A DNA stretch of 64,000 bases from the NCBI GenBank assembly GCA_013397455.1, contig VYZB01000341.1, forward strand, positions 908,621-972,620. The letters run 5' to 3'. A program made the translations under genes and the position numbers. Positions 13,501 to 25,500 of this stretch are shown here, one piece after another (position 1 is the stretch's first letter; the number at the start of each line of letters is the position of its first letter). The notes under the pieces were generated by a model that worked only from the letters and a program-made list of their open reading frames with translations, was not told the origin of the DNA and did not search any database. This DNA comes from Crotophaga sulcirostris (lineage: Eukaryota; Chordata; Aves; Cuculiformes; Crotophagidae).

Positions 13501-16500
13501 AGAGACGTTTCCTTCCAGTGGGATCCTCTGCTAGCAAGGGAACAACAGCCAGTGCACAGAGTGAAGGGAGAGGAGAGCCAGGCAGATGTCTCCCACAGGT
13601 GCTGGAGGACCTGCTTTTAGGGGAGCCCATACCCAGGCAGGCAGGCAGGGCAAGGAGCTGAAGGCACTTCCCAGGGCTGTGAATCATGGCAGCCCAAGGA
13701 AGATGAATCATGATAGCTGTGGCCTAGAAAACAGGGTGAAGGAAGATGCAGAGCAGCTGTGGGCACAGCTGTGTGGATATAAGGTGGTGCTGCTCCCTGG
13801 CTTGCTTCTGTGGCAGGCACAGGGCAGCTCTGGGGCTCCAGTTCTCCACCATCAGTAAGTAGGCATTTTTGAGAATCCACACAATTTCCTTAAACTTGTC
13901 AGTCTTTTTGTGATGGTGTGTTGTGTACACATGGGCACAGTCAATTTGTGAGACTATAAAGCTGAAGCAAAGATGGACACTTCTCTCCTGCAGATCCATC
14001 TCTTTCTTTCTGCTTTGGGTTATCGATCAATGTGAAATTTTCTCTACCAGCCAGTGCATTTTTTCTAGTTCAGCAGCCAAAAGTTCTATAATAACATGTG
14101 ATATTTGGGCTACACAATGCCATAGCATGCTGTTATAAAGGAGGTCATCTTGCAGAACTGTGCAATGTGGCTTAGATTGTATTTTGCCACTTAAAGGAAA
14201 GTGCTATCACTGTATAACACAATGGGAGGGAGAAGACAGGGGAGATACAAATAGGCTGTGCTCACATTGCTTTTGTTACCCAGGTCAGAGCCCACACACG
14301 TAGTAATGAAACAGTAATTTCTTTTTCTTTTCTTTTTTCTTTTTTTTTTTTTTCCCCTCCTTCAAAGTGCTTTGTCCATCCAGACCAAACCCCATTCCAG
14401 CATGGAGAGTAACAAGGTCAGCCCCATACGTATTGCAGATCTGCACATCCTTAGAAATAGATGGGCTTGTAATGAACCCTTTGGCTGTGACCTGGGTTTT
14501 TTTTTCTTCCTTTTGTTTCTATTACTGTCACAACACTCCGATATCTTGAGCTAACCATTTAGAAATCCAGGCTGAGACGTTTCTTCTCTAATGTTTCCCC
14601 AAAGAATCTTACTGCATTTGGCCATCTGAAGCCACTTCTTTATGGTTCTTTGTACTACTCCATGCAAAAACACTGGACAATCACAGATGCATGAGCCAAA
14701 TCCATCAGCCTTTTTTTACCACACAGCTCAAAGAAAACAGTTGCTGACTGTCTTTTTTGGTTTTCACCAGTCCTGTACCTGGAAGGATCTGTCCTGGTAT
14801 TTGAGGATGTCTTCAAACTGGTTGCCTTCTACTGTGTCAGTAGGTGAGTTGGATTCATCACTTTCACTGAGGGGTTGCTTCACTCTCCACTCTGGACTGC
14901 CTTTCCCCAGTATCCAGTTAGAGCACAGCCCCAGCTGTTTCCTCTGGTTTTCTCTAACCTGCCAGATCAGGAGGTATTTCAGATGCTACTGTCTACAGTG
15001 GGGCCAGATCACCCAGTTTCTAGCCAGGGACAACATAACCACACCAGTCCATAAAACTGGAAGCTTTGTCTGAGGGCTGCACCCACAAAGGACTAATGCA
15101 CAGGACTGGGGCTAGCAGGGCAGGGATTAATCATTTCTTATTAAAAGCAGCTTTAAGCACACACACACGCTTGGCAGTGACTTAGCAAACTTGTTAGTGG
15201 CCTGTTGCCTGCAGAAGTCTCAGAGCACTTAGTCACTTATGGGGAATCTGTCAACAACAGTAGTCTTGAAACAATTTATTTCTTTAGTCAAAGTTTAAAA
15301 ATAAAGAGACAAAGAACAGACCTTGGTTGTTTGCTCAGGAAAGAAATACCAAACGTACTGGGTACAGAGATGGGAAAGACCTGTAAGGTCATTTTCATTA
15401 GAGAAAGGTTTGATCAGCAGCTGATGAGCCCCTCTCTGTAATTAAACCTGTGTGTCTGCAGTCTCCTCTAATTTGTGCTTTTGTGCCAAGCACACTGCAG
15501 CAATACTTCCACAGCCTACTTAGCCCATTCCTGTAGCATCAGGCCCGGGTTTGAGTTGGATGTAGATTTTTTTACTTCCTCTATATAAATTTAGATGACT
15601 CTTAAAGTAGTTATTTCCCTTTAAGAGTGGAAAGCAGATTCAGGATATGTTTACAAGGCAGTCACGTTAGTGACTTAGTTAGGTCACACAGTAGGAACGG
15701 TCTATCTATGGTATGATACAGCATGCTGCAGTTTATTCAGCCAGTAATATTCACATTAATTTGAGGGCTGCTTCTGCAGCCAGCTGAGATCAACGTTGCT
15801 GGGCCAGGACTTCTACCCACTGTTGCAAATAAGAATTGGAAAATCTTTGGGGTTTCAGCAATTTCAAATTTATTAGGGTAAGATGGCAAAGTTCCTATTA
15901 GCACTTAATTATCAGTTGATTAACAAAGTAGTTAAAATATTATGCAATGCATGTGTTATAGTCAAATTAAGCAGTGATTTAATCAGTTTTGAAAATATCC
16001 GCTCCTATCTACTACATGGTGTAATAAGTATATATGCAAGCACAGAGATGGAGTTATATGCATGCAAAGATAAATCAATATTTAAGCGTAAGAGAAGTAT
16101 GAGTCATGACAGATAGAGACAGACTAGCCTGAAAACTTCCCTCTTAAATTTGGTGAGAATACTCATATAATGCACCAGCTTTCCCAACAGGTGATGATCA
16201 GATCTGAAGAAAACTGAAAGATTCCTTGAGATGGGCGAGATGCTCACATTCTATGTATCAGAATTCCCAACAAGTGATGGTCAGATCTCAAAGAGGGATG
16301 ACTTTGCCTAAGACCTTTTCATTTGCTGTGTTGGTAAATGGGATCCCTCACTACACCTGAGAGGTATCCCAGCTCAGGGGGAGGTTACTGGTCACAAAAA
16401 TAATACCTGTAGGTAACAGGTGACTCAGTGGCTTGTCTGCAAGCTGCTGCATGATGAATAAAACCAAATTTTTTTCTATTAGGGTAATGTCTTTATGTTT

Positions 16501-19500
16501 CCTGATTTTATACTTCTTTTTCTACCAAGAAAAAAAAATTTAAAAAAAGAAGAGAACTACTCATGCATATAACAATAACAAACAAAGAAAGCAGAAGGTC
16601 CATGGATGCCCTCTTCCTCTTTTAAACCTGATATTTACCATGAAAAAAAAAAATAACCCTGGGATCACACCAGTTTATGTCAAACAATTTGACAAGAGAG
16701 TGCTCAGCAGTGCACAGACAACCCGCAAAGTACACAATACATCATAAAATGTGTGCTAATAAGAGCAAAAATAGCCCCCTGCATTCATCTGTCAACAAAT
16801 CAGTCCTCCCCAGGTCTGTCGTTGTGTGCTTTTTGGGGGGTGTGTTTGTGTAGCAAAGACCTACTCGCATGGGGAGCTATTTCTAAAATAATCTTCTGCA
16901 GCTTGCAGAACATTTTGTTAAATTTTTAATTTGTTAAAACAACCTTGCACCATTCCTAGCTACCTTTTAGGAATTACTATTGACTTTGCTACTCCTTGTT
17001 AGAATGGGAGTTGAGGTAGGAACAGGTTTAGCGAATTGTCGTTGGCCAAGAGGCAAACCTGAAAAGTTTGACGAAGCCCAAGAGTTCTGTTGAACTATTT
17101 GAGACTCAGGGTGTGTTTCAGTGAAAAACAACTAACATCATCTGAGAAACTGCATTTTCTTTTTCAGTAAAAATATAGTATCTTTCCAGAAATGAAGCCA
17201 TCAGAAGTCAGAGTGGAAAGCAGAGGGATGTGTGTGTTTTCTCGGTGTCACGCAGCACTTTGTCGGTGTCTGTCACTTCACCCAGTGGCTGCCCTTCCCC
17301 AGGAGGGGTTTTCCTTCCCTAAACCCACTGTGCCTCACACTGATTTTTTGTAGAGGAAGCAGAGTGGGGAGAGAGGGGTAAACAGAAAGAAAAAGGATCA
17401 CAAATCACACACACACACAAGAATGGCTTTTCTGATTATAATAATTACCATTCTGATTTCAATAGTTGCCATTGGCAACACCTCACTTTTCATGGAAAGG
17501 TATTTCAACCCTTGTGGGGCCCCCCCTGAGTCATTTCTGGTTTTGGAGGAGGAAGCCAAGGCACAGTGCTTAAGCCAGTGGCAGACCATGAAACATCATC
17601 ACAGGAGCTGGTGACCTCTTGTGAAAATAGAGCAACTCAGGCCAGTGCAATGTCCATGATGATGTCCATACTGGCCATGAGATCTTCCTTGGACAACACC
17701 TAGGACTTTGTAGAATAGGGATGAAATTGTGAGTTAATTCAATCACTAAAACCGACAGTAAAATCTGGAGTTCCTTGCAATTGTGGAGTTAATTCTTTTG
17801 TTGTTTTTTTCACTGTGCTTCTTTTTACAGGGATTTGCTGCCCTTCACACTGAAGCTGCCACAAGCAATATTAGAAGCCAGTAGCTTTCAAGATCTTGAA
17901 ATTATCTCTAGTCTGGGGATAGGTAAGTCCCTAAAAGCAGCCAGAGTTTCACTCAGACTTGTGAGAACCATGATACCTTGCACAGACATAATACGACTGG
18001 AAGATAGATGAACTGTTGTCTTCAGAATAGCTGAGGAGGACTGAATGCAAAAGTGAAAATGTTTATGATCTTTACTTTTATAGATGCATGCTGAAAAAAA
18101 GGCCACTTTCTCCTTTGGACATAAACTTCTCCTTGGACTTCCATGCAGGGCATGGAACCTCCAGTCTCACGGTATAAGCTGTGGCTTTCAACAGCTGAAG
18201 TGCAGCACAGCCTCTCAGGACAGCTTACACACATTGAGAGTAGCTGGCATTGGGGGTATATGAAAATAGGAAAACACCTTTGCACATTTTAGCTCGAATG
18301 TGTAAAGTTACAGAGCTGGGAAGCGCAGTTCTGTTAACTGAAGATCTCCTTATTTCTTCCCTTTTAACATGCTGCATTTGAGACAGTTATTATACTTAGC
18401 CACTCTCGTGCTACTTTGCTTTTCAGTTTTCCCCTAGCTGTTGAAAACAACAGTGAAAGCTGAAGAGTTAGCTCACTTAGATACTCACTAGAGCACCCTG
18501 GGACTTTGGAGATCTATTTTTGGACCTTTTGCTTTATGCTTCCCAGAAGGCATGGGCAAACCTCACTGGTTTCAGTTCAGGCAGCATTGTTGAATTTGAC
18601 CATTGGATTTGCCTCTAACACTTTCAACATCCTCTATTTTGAATATGTTCCAGTTTGTCAAAGCATCCTTGCGTATGGGTGTCCAGCCAGCACTTATTGC
18701 TTAAAGAAAGGTACTTTCCAACTTGAGATAGCAAGTTGCAAAATTATTATTAATTTTATCATAGCAAGTGCAAACATTTCAATTGAAATGTAAGATGTGT
18801 ACTGTGATTCTCCATTCTTCAGTCTAATTTAAGCTGGCAGAGGAGATCCTGACTCAGGCAACAGTCTCCAGCAGCTTCTCAAAAAGAAAGATTAATGAAA
18901 GCACAAACATCAAAGCAATGTTGGTTGTAGCCTCCTTCTCCCCTGTTCACTGGTGGTCATAAAGGTGGTGATGCTTAGAGGTTTGCTTGTCACAGTGCAC
19001 TGCATGCCAGGAAAGTTTCTCACAATAGAGGAAAACATTCTGATGAAGAAATGGGAAATGATCCTACCTTCTTGGAGTGCCATGCTGTCTCAGTAAAGTC
19101 AAACAGGCTGACGCAATGAGTAATGTTATTTCCTTCTTCCTGGAACAAAATTTCATGGGTACAAAGGGTTACGCAAACAAAAAGTGCTGCCCGATATGGT
19201 ACTCCCAAAGGAAAGCTAACATTGTTTGAAATGCTTGTATGCTGCTATTTTTGTATGTATGTGTGTGTTTGTTTATTTATTTCAAAGTGACATGTTTTTT
19301 GAAAGGGTAGAAGATGGCTATGTGCAAGCTGGATAGTTCCACAAAGGATCTTGCTGTTATGTATATTGTCAAAGAGGATGCACTGCAGACCCTCTCATCC
19401 TGACCTCACTGATACAGAAGGCATCTTAGCAGGAGAATTAGCATGATTGCACTGCACAAAGAGAATGTACCATCACAGATGTGCCAGAGTCTCAAAGGAC

Positions 19501-22500
19501 TGCTTAATTATCCCTCCCAAAGTGTGAGCTAAGGGTAGAGCCAGGATGGCAAAGGGAGACAATCAAAATGCCTTTCCTGCAATGTATGAGACAGTGTGGC
19601 TGGGCTGGGAAACACCCTCTCTGAAGCAGCTGTGTAATGCTTGGTAGGATCACCTCATCTGGTCCTTCACAGCCTGAGTGGAGCACTGCATTATAGTGTC
19701 TTATCCTGACCACTGCTGAGAAAAATACCCAACTTCCCTTTTGTAGATTGGCTTGCTCACCATTTCCTTAGCCTAGGAGTCTCCACAGCACTATACTTGG
19801 AGTTAAACAAACCACCTCTGTTGTCCTACATTTACTGATAACCAGTGCAGTTGGAGTATTTAAAGGAAATCTTAGCCTTGACTGTCTCAGACATGAGGGT
19901 GTTGTCAGTGTGATGTTATTACGTGCAGTTGCATCTGCACGTCTATTCCTGAATTCTGTTGCCAAGAGTGCTGCTGCTCCTGGTAACACTTCTCTGTTAA
20001 GCTTCTCTCATCTCCCTCCTCTTATGGTAGGAAATTGGAAAATAAAGCTGTTCCTAACCTTAGCCTCCCTAAGACAAAAATGGTGACATGCTTATGAAGT
20101 AAAATTAGCCATGGGCATTAGCCTAGGCTGCCAGAGACTAAATTGGCAATTTTACCCTGATGGGAATGTACAGCCTTAGTTCACCTGTGTGTGGCTTACA
20201 CTGTGGCTGTGTTATAGAGGAGTGCTTGGTTAGAGGGAACTGGGGGCAGCAAGGAGCCAGCCTGCTCGCCCTGCCCTGCCTGCAGCACTTGGATCTGCTG
20301 GAGGGAAGGGGACAACCCCTGTCCCTGGGGCAGCTGGGTGTTTGCCCCAGGTACCATATTGCTGGCAGAAGGAGGCAAAGCCAACAGTGGGCTTAGGGCA
20401 CCAATGGGGACAGGCAGATACCTGCAAAGGGCAGGTCACTGATGGCAGTAGGAAGGTGATGTTTTTTTAGCAGCAGTTTGGAGCTGCCTGCAAACAGGAA
20501 ACCATCAAAAGTCACGACTGCACCAGGGAGCAAAATGGGAAGAAGTGGCCTGTCTTTGGGGATGCACTGGGCAAGAGAGAGATTGTATCTGAATGTGTTT
20601 CAGCCCTGAGTTCTGTATTGGCTTTAGTTAAAGAGTTTCTTCACTCTGTTTTGGATTCTGCTATGACCTTCCCAAATGGAAGTCCCTTTGAGCTTTTCTG
20701 GGGTGCTGTTCTTTAGGAAGAGGCACAGGCATTTTGTAGTATTTGGTGGTTTTTTTTTTTAAACACGTTACTGCAAAACAAATTCTAATAAAAGATTAGT
20801 GACATATAGAAATAACTACTTGTGTCTGAAAAACTGTCTTCAGCCATAGATGCTTTTTCACAATCATTCATATTTGTTACTTGTACCTTCCTGCTCACAC
20901 TGTGTAGGCTGCACAGCATTAGCAGTTTTCAACAGATGAGTGTCCTAAAACTCACAAGAAAGAGTTTTCTGGAAAAGCTTCTGAGCTGGCCCCCGAGTCT
21001 GAAGCATCTCATGCACATAAAACAAGCAATTCTTTTTTTCACACTGTTTTTTACAGAGGTGTGAAAGCTTGTGTACCATTTCTTTTGACAAAAAAGTAGG
21101 ACTTCTACATATCGTTAATGCTAAAATTCTCTCAGAGTATTTTTTTCATTCTTCTTTTTATTTTTTTTGACAGAATTCTGGGACTCCTCCTTAAACCACA
21201 GAAGAAGAGGAGAGGAGTTATGCCACCCTGCAAAAGACTCTACATTCAGCACTGCCCAGGCAGACAGTTTAAGATCTACCCAGTGTTTTGCAAGTAGCAC
21301 AAACCACTGCTCATGTGAAATTGAGCTGTCAATAGGAAATGACAGGCTGTGGTTCGTGAATCCTATTTTTATAGAAGAGTGCAGTAATCCCTTTCCTCCA
21401 GATGTACCTCCTCCTAAAAGCCATGTTGTGAGCACCGGTCTCCCCTCAGCCACCATGCTTGCGGAAAGGAGGTCTCCCCGCCGCCCGCCTCCACCTCCAC
21501 CTGCTCACGCTCTGGTTCAGAAACCTTCTCTGAAGCTCCTGCAGGATCCCATGACTTCTTGCAAAGAAAACGAGCCGCACCTTGAGTCGCTAGCAAAGAG
21601 CATCAAGGAAATGAAAACTGAGGGCGGTGACAATAAAGAAGAAGAAGGGAAGCAGAGCTGCCCGGTCAATGAGCCCTCAGCAGTGAGCCCCAAGAAAGGC
21701 TCCCAGCCCTCCGTCCCCCCGCGGAGGCGGCTGTGTGAGAGGACCTCGGAGGAGAGCTGTGTGGGTAAGCCTGGAAGTTGTGAAACGCTGAAAGGGGAAC
21801 AGGCAGAAGGAAAACAAGACACAAGTACAGAGAGCAGAGATAAAGGGTCGCTCTGCAAAAAGGCTGTAGAAATGCCTGGAGAGATTCCCAAAAGGGCTGT
21901 ATCACAGTTTCAGGAGACAAAGCCTGAACCTGCAGAGAAGAAAGAGGACATGCCTGAGATACCAAGCAATTCCATTGAGAAAAGAAAGTCAACTCCTATC
22001 CCACCACCGAGAAGGAAGAGGCTTTCCCAAGTACCAAAGATGCCCAGCTCCTGCCAGTCAAAGCAAAGAACAGTGTCAGAGGCGGTCACGGCACAGGCTC
22101 TGTGCAACAGCAGCTCAGCTACAGTGGCAGCTGGTGCCACTTCCACACACACCAAGACTGAACCAGAAAATGTCCGCAAATCCACCAGCTCAGCTGAACT
22201 GAAAGGTTCACACTCCTCCTTGGAGGTCCCAGGAGGCAGCACCATAACTCAGGCAACAGCATCTGAGCCAGATTCCTACTCTACCAGCAGCGCAGAGGAG
22301 GACCTGGAGATGCTGAGTAGTTCGTCCGGTAAAAAGACACCCTCTCTTATCTTGGGCAAGGCCAAGAACAGGCTGTCCTTTGTGAGCCTGTCCAATGTCT
22401 TCACAGTCTTTTTGTCTAGTGACAGGAAGCTGCAGAAGAAGATAGTGGAGCTGGCACAGGACAAGGATTCTTACTTTGGCAACCTGGTGCGGGACTACAG

Positions 22501-25500
22501 AGTGTACAGTTTAGAGATGATGGCAAAGCAGAGCTCCAGCACAGAGATGCTACAAGAAATCCGGATGATGATGACGCAGCTGAAGAGTTACTTAGTGCAG
22601 AGCACCGAGTTGAAATCTCTGATAGACCCAGCCTCCTACACCGAGGAACAGTTAGGTAGGTGACAGTGCTTTTTCTCATCGTTGGGCAGAATTTGGGAAG
22701 GTGAGGAGGGAGAAAGAATTATGCAGACACAGATTCTACTTTACAGAATTATAAACCAACTCCTAAAAGCTGAAGGGTGGGAATTGAAGGCTACTCTGTA
22801 GTTACCAGCGCTTGGAGGAGCAGCTCTAAAAAATGGGAGGCCAATGAGGGGGGAAATCCCATTATGAATGTTTTAAAGTGAAGAGTTTAAGCAGAAGAGC
22901 TGTGTGTTTGTGTGTGTGAGCTATAGATACATGTTTATATGCATATACAAACATGAGTGTGTGGGTGTGTGTACGCATATGCACACACACAGAGGTGTGT
23001 TCACTGCAAACACAAAGGGCCAACTACCTCCTGCCCAGCTGTGTTCCTCATGGCCTTCCACATCCACTGCCCCTTTGCACTCACTGCAGAGAAAGTTTGA
23101 AAAATGAAAATTTGAAAGTTTGAAAAATGAAAATTTGAAAGTTTGAAAAATGAAAATTTGAAAGTTTGAAAATTTGAAAATGCAGTTAATTTCATCCCAA
23201 AGTGAGTATCTCAGGTCAGAGGGACATGAGATGAATCACATGGCATCTGGAAGGGCAGATCTGTGAAAAGAAGCACAGTTAGGTGAGGTTCCTCATCTCC
23301 CCCCAGAGCTGGTTTTCCTGCTGCCCGACAGTGCCATGCTGGTCAGCCAGGAGTCAGGCAGAGACAGCAGGGGCTGCAGGTAACAGGAACTCTCCTGCAG
23401 ATCCAGTGGCAGAAACTGCATATGGATATTCACCTCAAGCCTAACCTGGACTTAGGGAAGGTGTTGGTAACGAAACATTTACTTTACTTTCTGGGGTGTA
23501 ATTTCTGTCCCCTGCTCACAGCTATGCAGTAGTATGTGAATAACCAACCAGATGCCTTCTTAGGGGTTTCACTTGTGCCTGTACTACTGTGTTGATTATT
23601 TATTATGGACTTCTGTGCTCTTCCCTCTCTATGCAGAAGCGATTGCTGAGACAGCTTTGTACAAATGTGTTCTGAAACCCTTAAAAGAAGCAATTGATTC
23701 TTACTTAAAAGAGATCCACAACAAGGATGGATCTTTACAGCAGCTAAAAGAGAACCAACTTGTGGTACAGAACACAACGACCACTGACCTAGGCGTCACG
23801 ACCAGTGTGCCTGAAACCATTGTGCTGGAAAAGATCCTTCACAAGTTCACAACCATGCACAAAGCCTACTCCCCAGAAAAGAAGATTGCCATCTTGCTGA
23901 AGTCCTGCAAACTCATCTATGACTCCATGGCTCAGGGAAACACAGGTATGGCACTCCTACTGAAATGGTATCCCTCCCTGGTTGTGCTCCACATATCAAA
24001 GGAACAAGGTTTATGATACAGCTGATGTGGTACTACTCAAATTGGAGGTAACAGTGGTGGTTGGTGTGTTTGGTATCAGCTGTCCACAGGCTGTGTTTGG
24101 AATGGGCTGGTTGGTGACAGTGAATTTCTCTGTACTAATAACAGTATAAGATGTTATCTGGTCAACTTTCAGATCTGTGTCTGTAAGTGTGTGTTTTATG
24201 GGTAACGTCCTTTTTGCACAGGTCTTCACACAGCTCTCCATAGATCCTCAGAGCTCTGTCCCAGATTGTAGCAGCTTAATGGTAAATGCTAAGAATGGGT
24301 CTTTGGGAAAATTCTCTTGATTTAGCCTTTACAAATTTTTGCCTAAATTGAGGAGGAGACACAGAATTCTAGTACCATTTGTTTACTAATTCCTGATGCC
24401 TGATGTAAATTCCAAAAACCACTACTGTACTTCTTCACCGTGTGCTCTGAATTTAAATATAACTTGGGCCTCAGGCCAACCACTAAATGCACATGTTAAG
24501 CCCTTGACCTGTAGACAGGATGCATTTTTGCAGATAGACCAGGAAACCCCTTCCTCCAGGAATCTTCCTTGCCAGTTTAAGAGCTTTCTTCATATTCTGG
24601 TAAGCTGATGTCCAGCCATGCTTAAATTTGGAGAGAAGCCAGATATTATTTTGTAACAACCTGCAGTTGTTCAAGAACTCACAATCTCCAAAGGTGCTTT
24701 TCACTGCTCTGCGTTATTTTATACTGACAAGAGCCTTGGAGCACTCGTATAGGAATTGTTGTGTCCCTTCTGGGCCTCACCTCAGCATCATTCCTTGGAC
24801 AGTATGGAGCAACATTCAATGACCAACCTAGACATGTTAACAGCAGAGTGAGAAGCCATCCCAGGGCTGAACCTAAGCTGCAGGGAGGATAGGACCTCTG
24901 ACTGTCTTCAACTATTATGAGAAGATTTAGACACATGCAGGGGAATTTGCTGTAACTTTGTTAAAACAGTTGTGTAAGTTTGAAAGTAAATTTGGTATAG
25001 ATCAAAGACTTGCATGCCTCATTAAAACCCACAGAGGATGCATGATCTGCTTCCGAGGCTGGTGGTACGTTACGTGTCTTTGACACCCCAATTAGATCAG
25101 GGCTGGAATTTCTCTGCTGCAGAAAATGCCATTGTGTCATTTATGTAACACAAATTAGGAGTCGTGGAAATAATTTTAAAAGCCCTACATGTTTTAAACC
25201 ATTGGCGTTCATGAAATCAGAAAATTTCATTGTGGTTTGCTATGCTAATCAAATTGCTTCATTTTGACTAGCTAGGCTGTTTTCTCATATTGAGTATCAC
25301 TGCAAGCAGGTCAGAAGCTGATTTCACCCCTGTACATCCCATTCCCTCTCCAGTATATATGACCAGTGATTCATATCAGGATCTAGTCAGAAGGAAACTG
25401 TCCTGGTATTAAAGAAATGTAACCCAATGAATTCAGACCAGAAAAAGAGATTAAGGGGAGGAGAATGTTATAGTCTAATTCCCAAAAGATACTGGATATA

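Larger units (their letters stand above)
1536..14770 (+). other. RIN3: RIN3 intron, 13.2 kb
   Basis: This large intron splits the SH2 domain. It contains CR1 fragments at 2285-2611, about 6727-6795, 10475-10660 and 12058-12150, a TG run at 12124-12147, and a poly-T/C tract at 14318-14357. I see no other gene; the short open frames within it have no recognisable homology. Confidence 0.85.

Noticed and set aside
14642..15073. 143-codon open frame on the + strand
   Set aside because: It overlaps the 73-base RIN3 SH2 exon in a different frame and matches no protein.
23091..23180. Regular repeats that could suggest a CRISPR-like array
   Set aside because: The units are directly adjacent with no spacers, in vertebrate intron DNA. 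It is a minisatellite.
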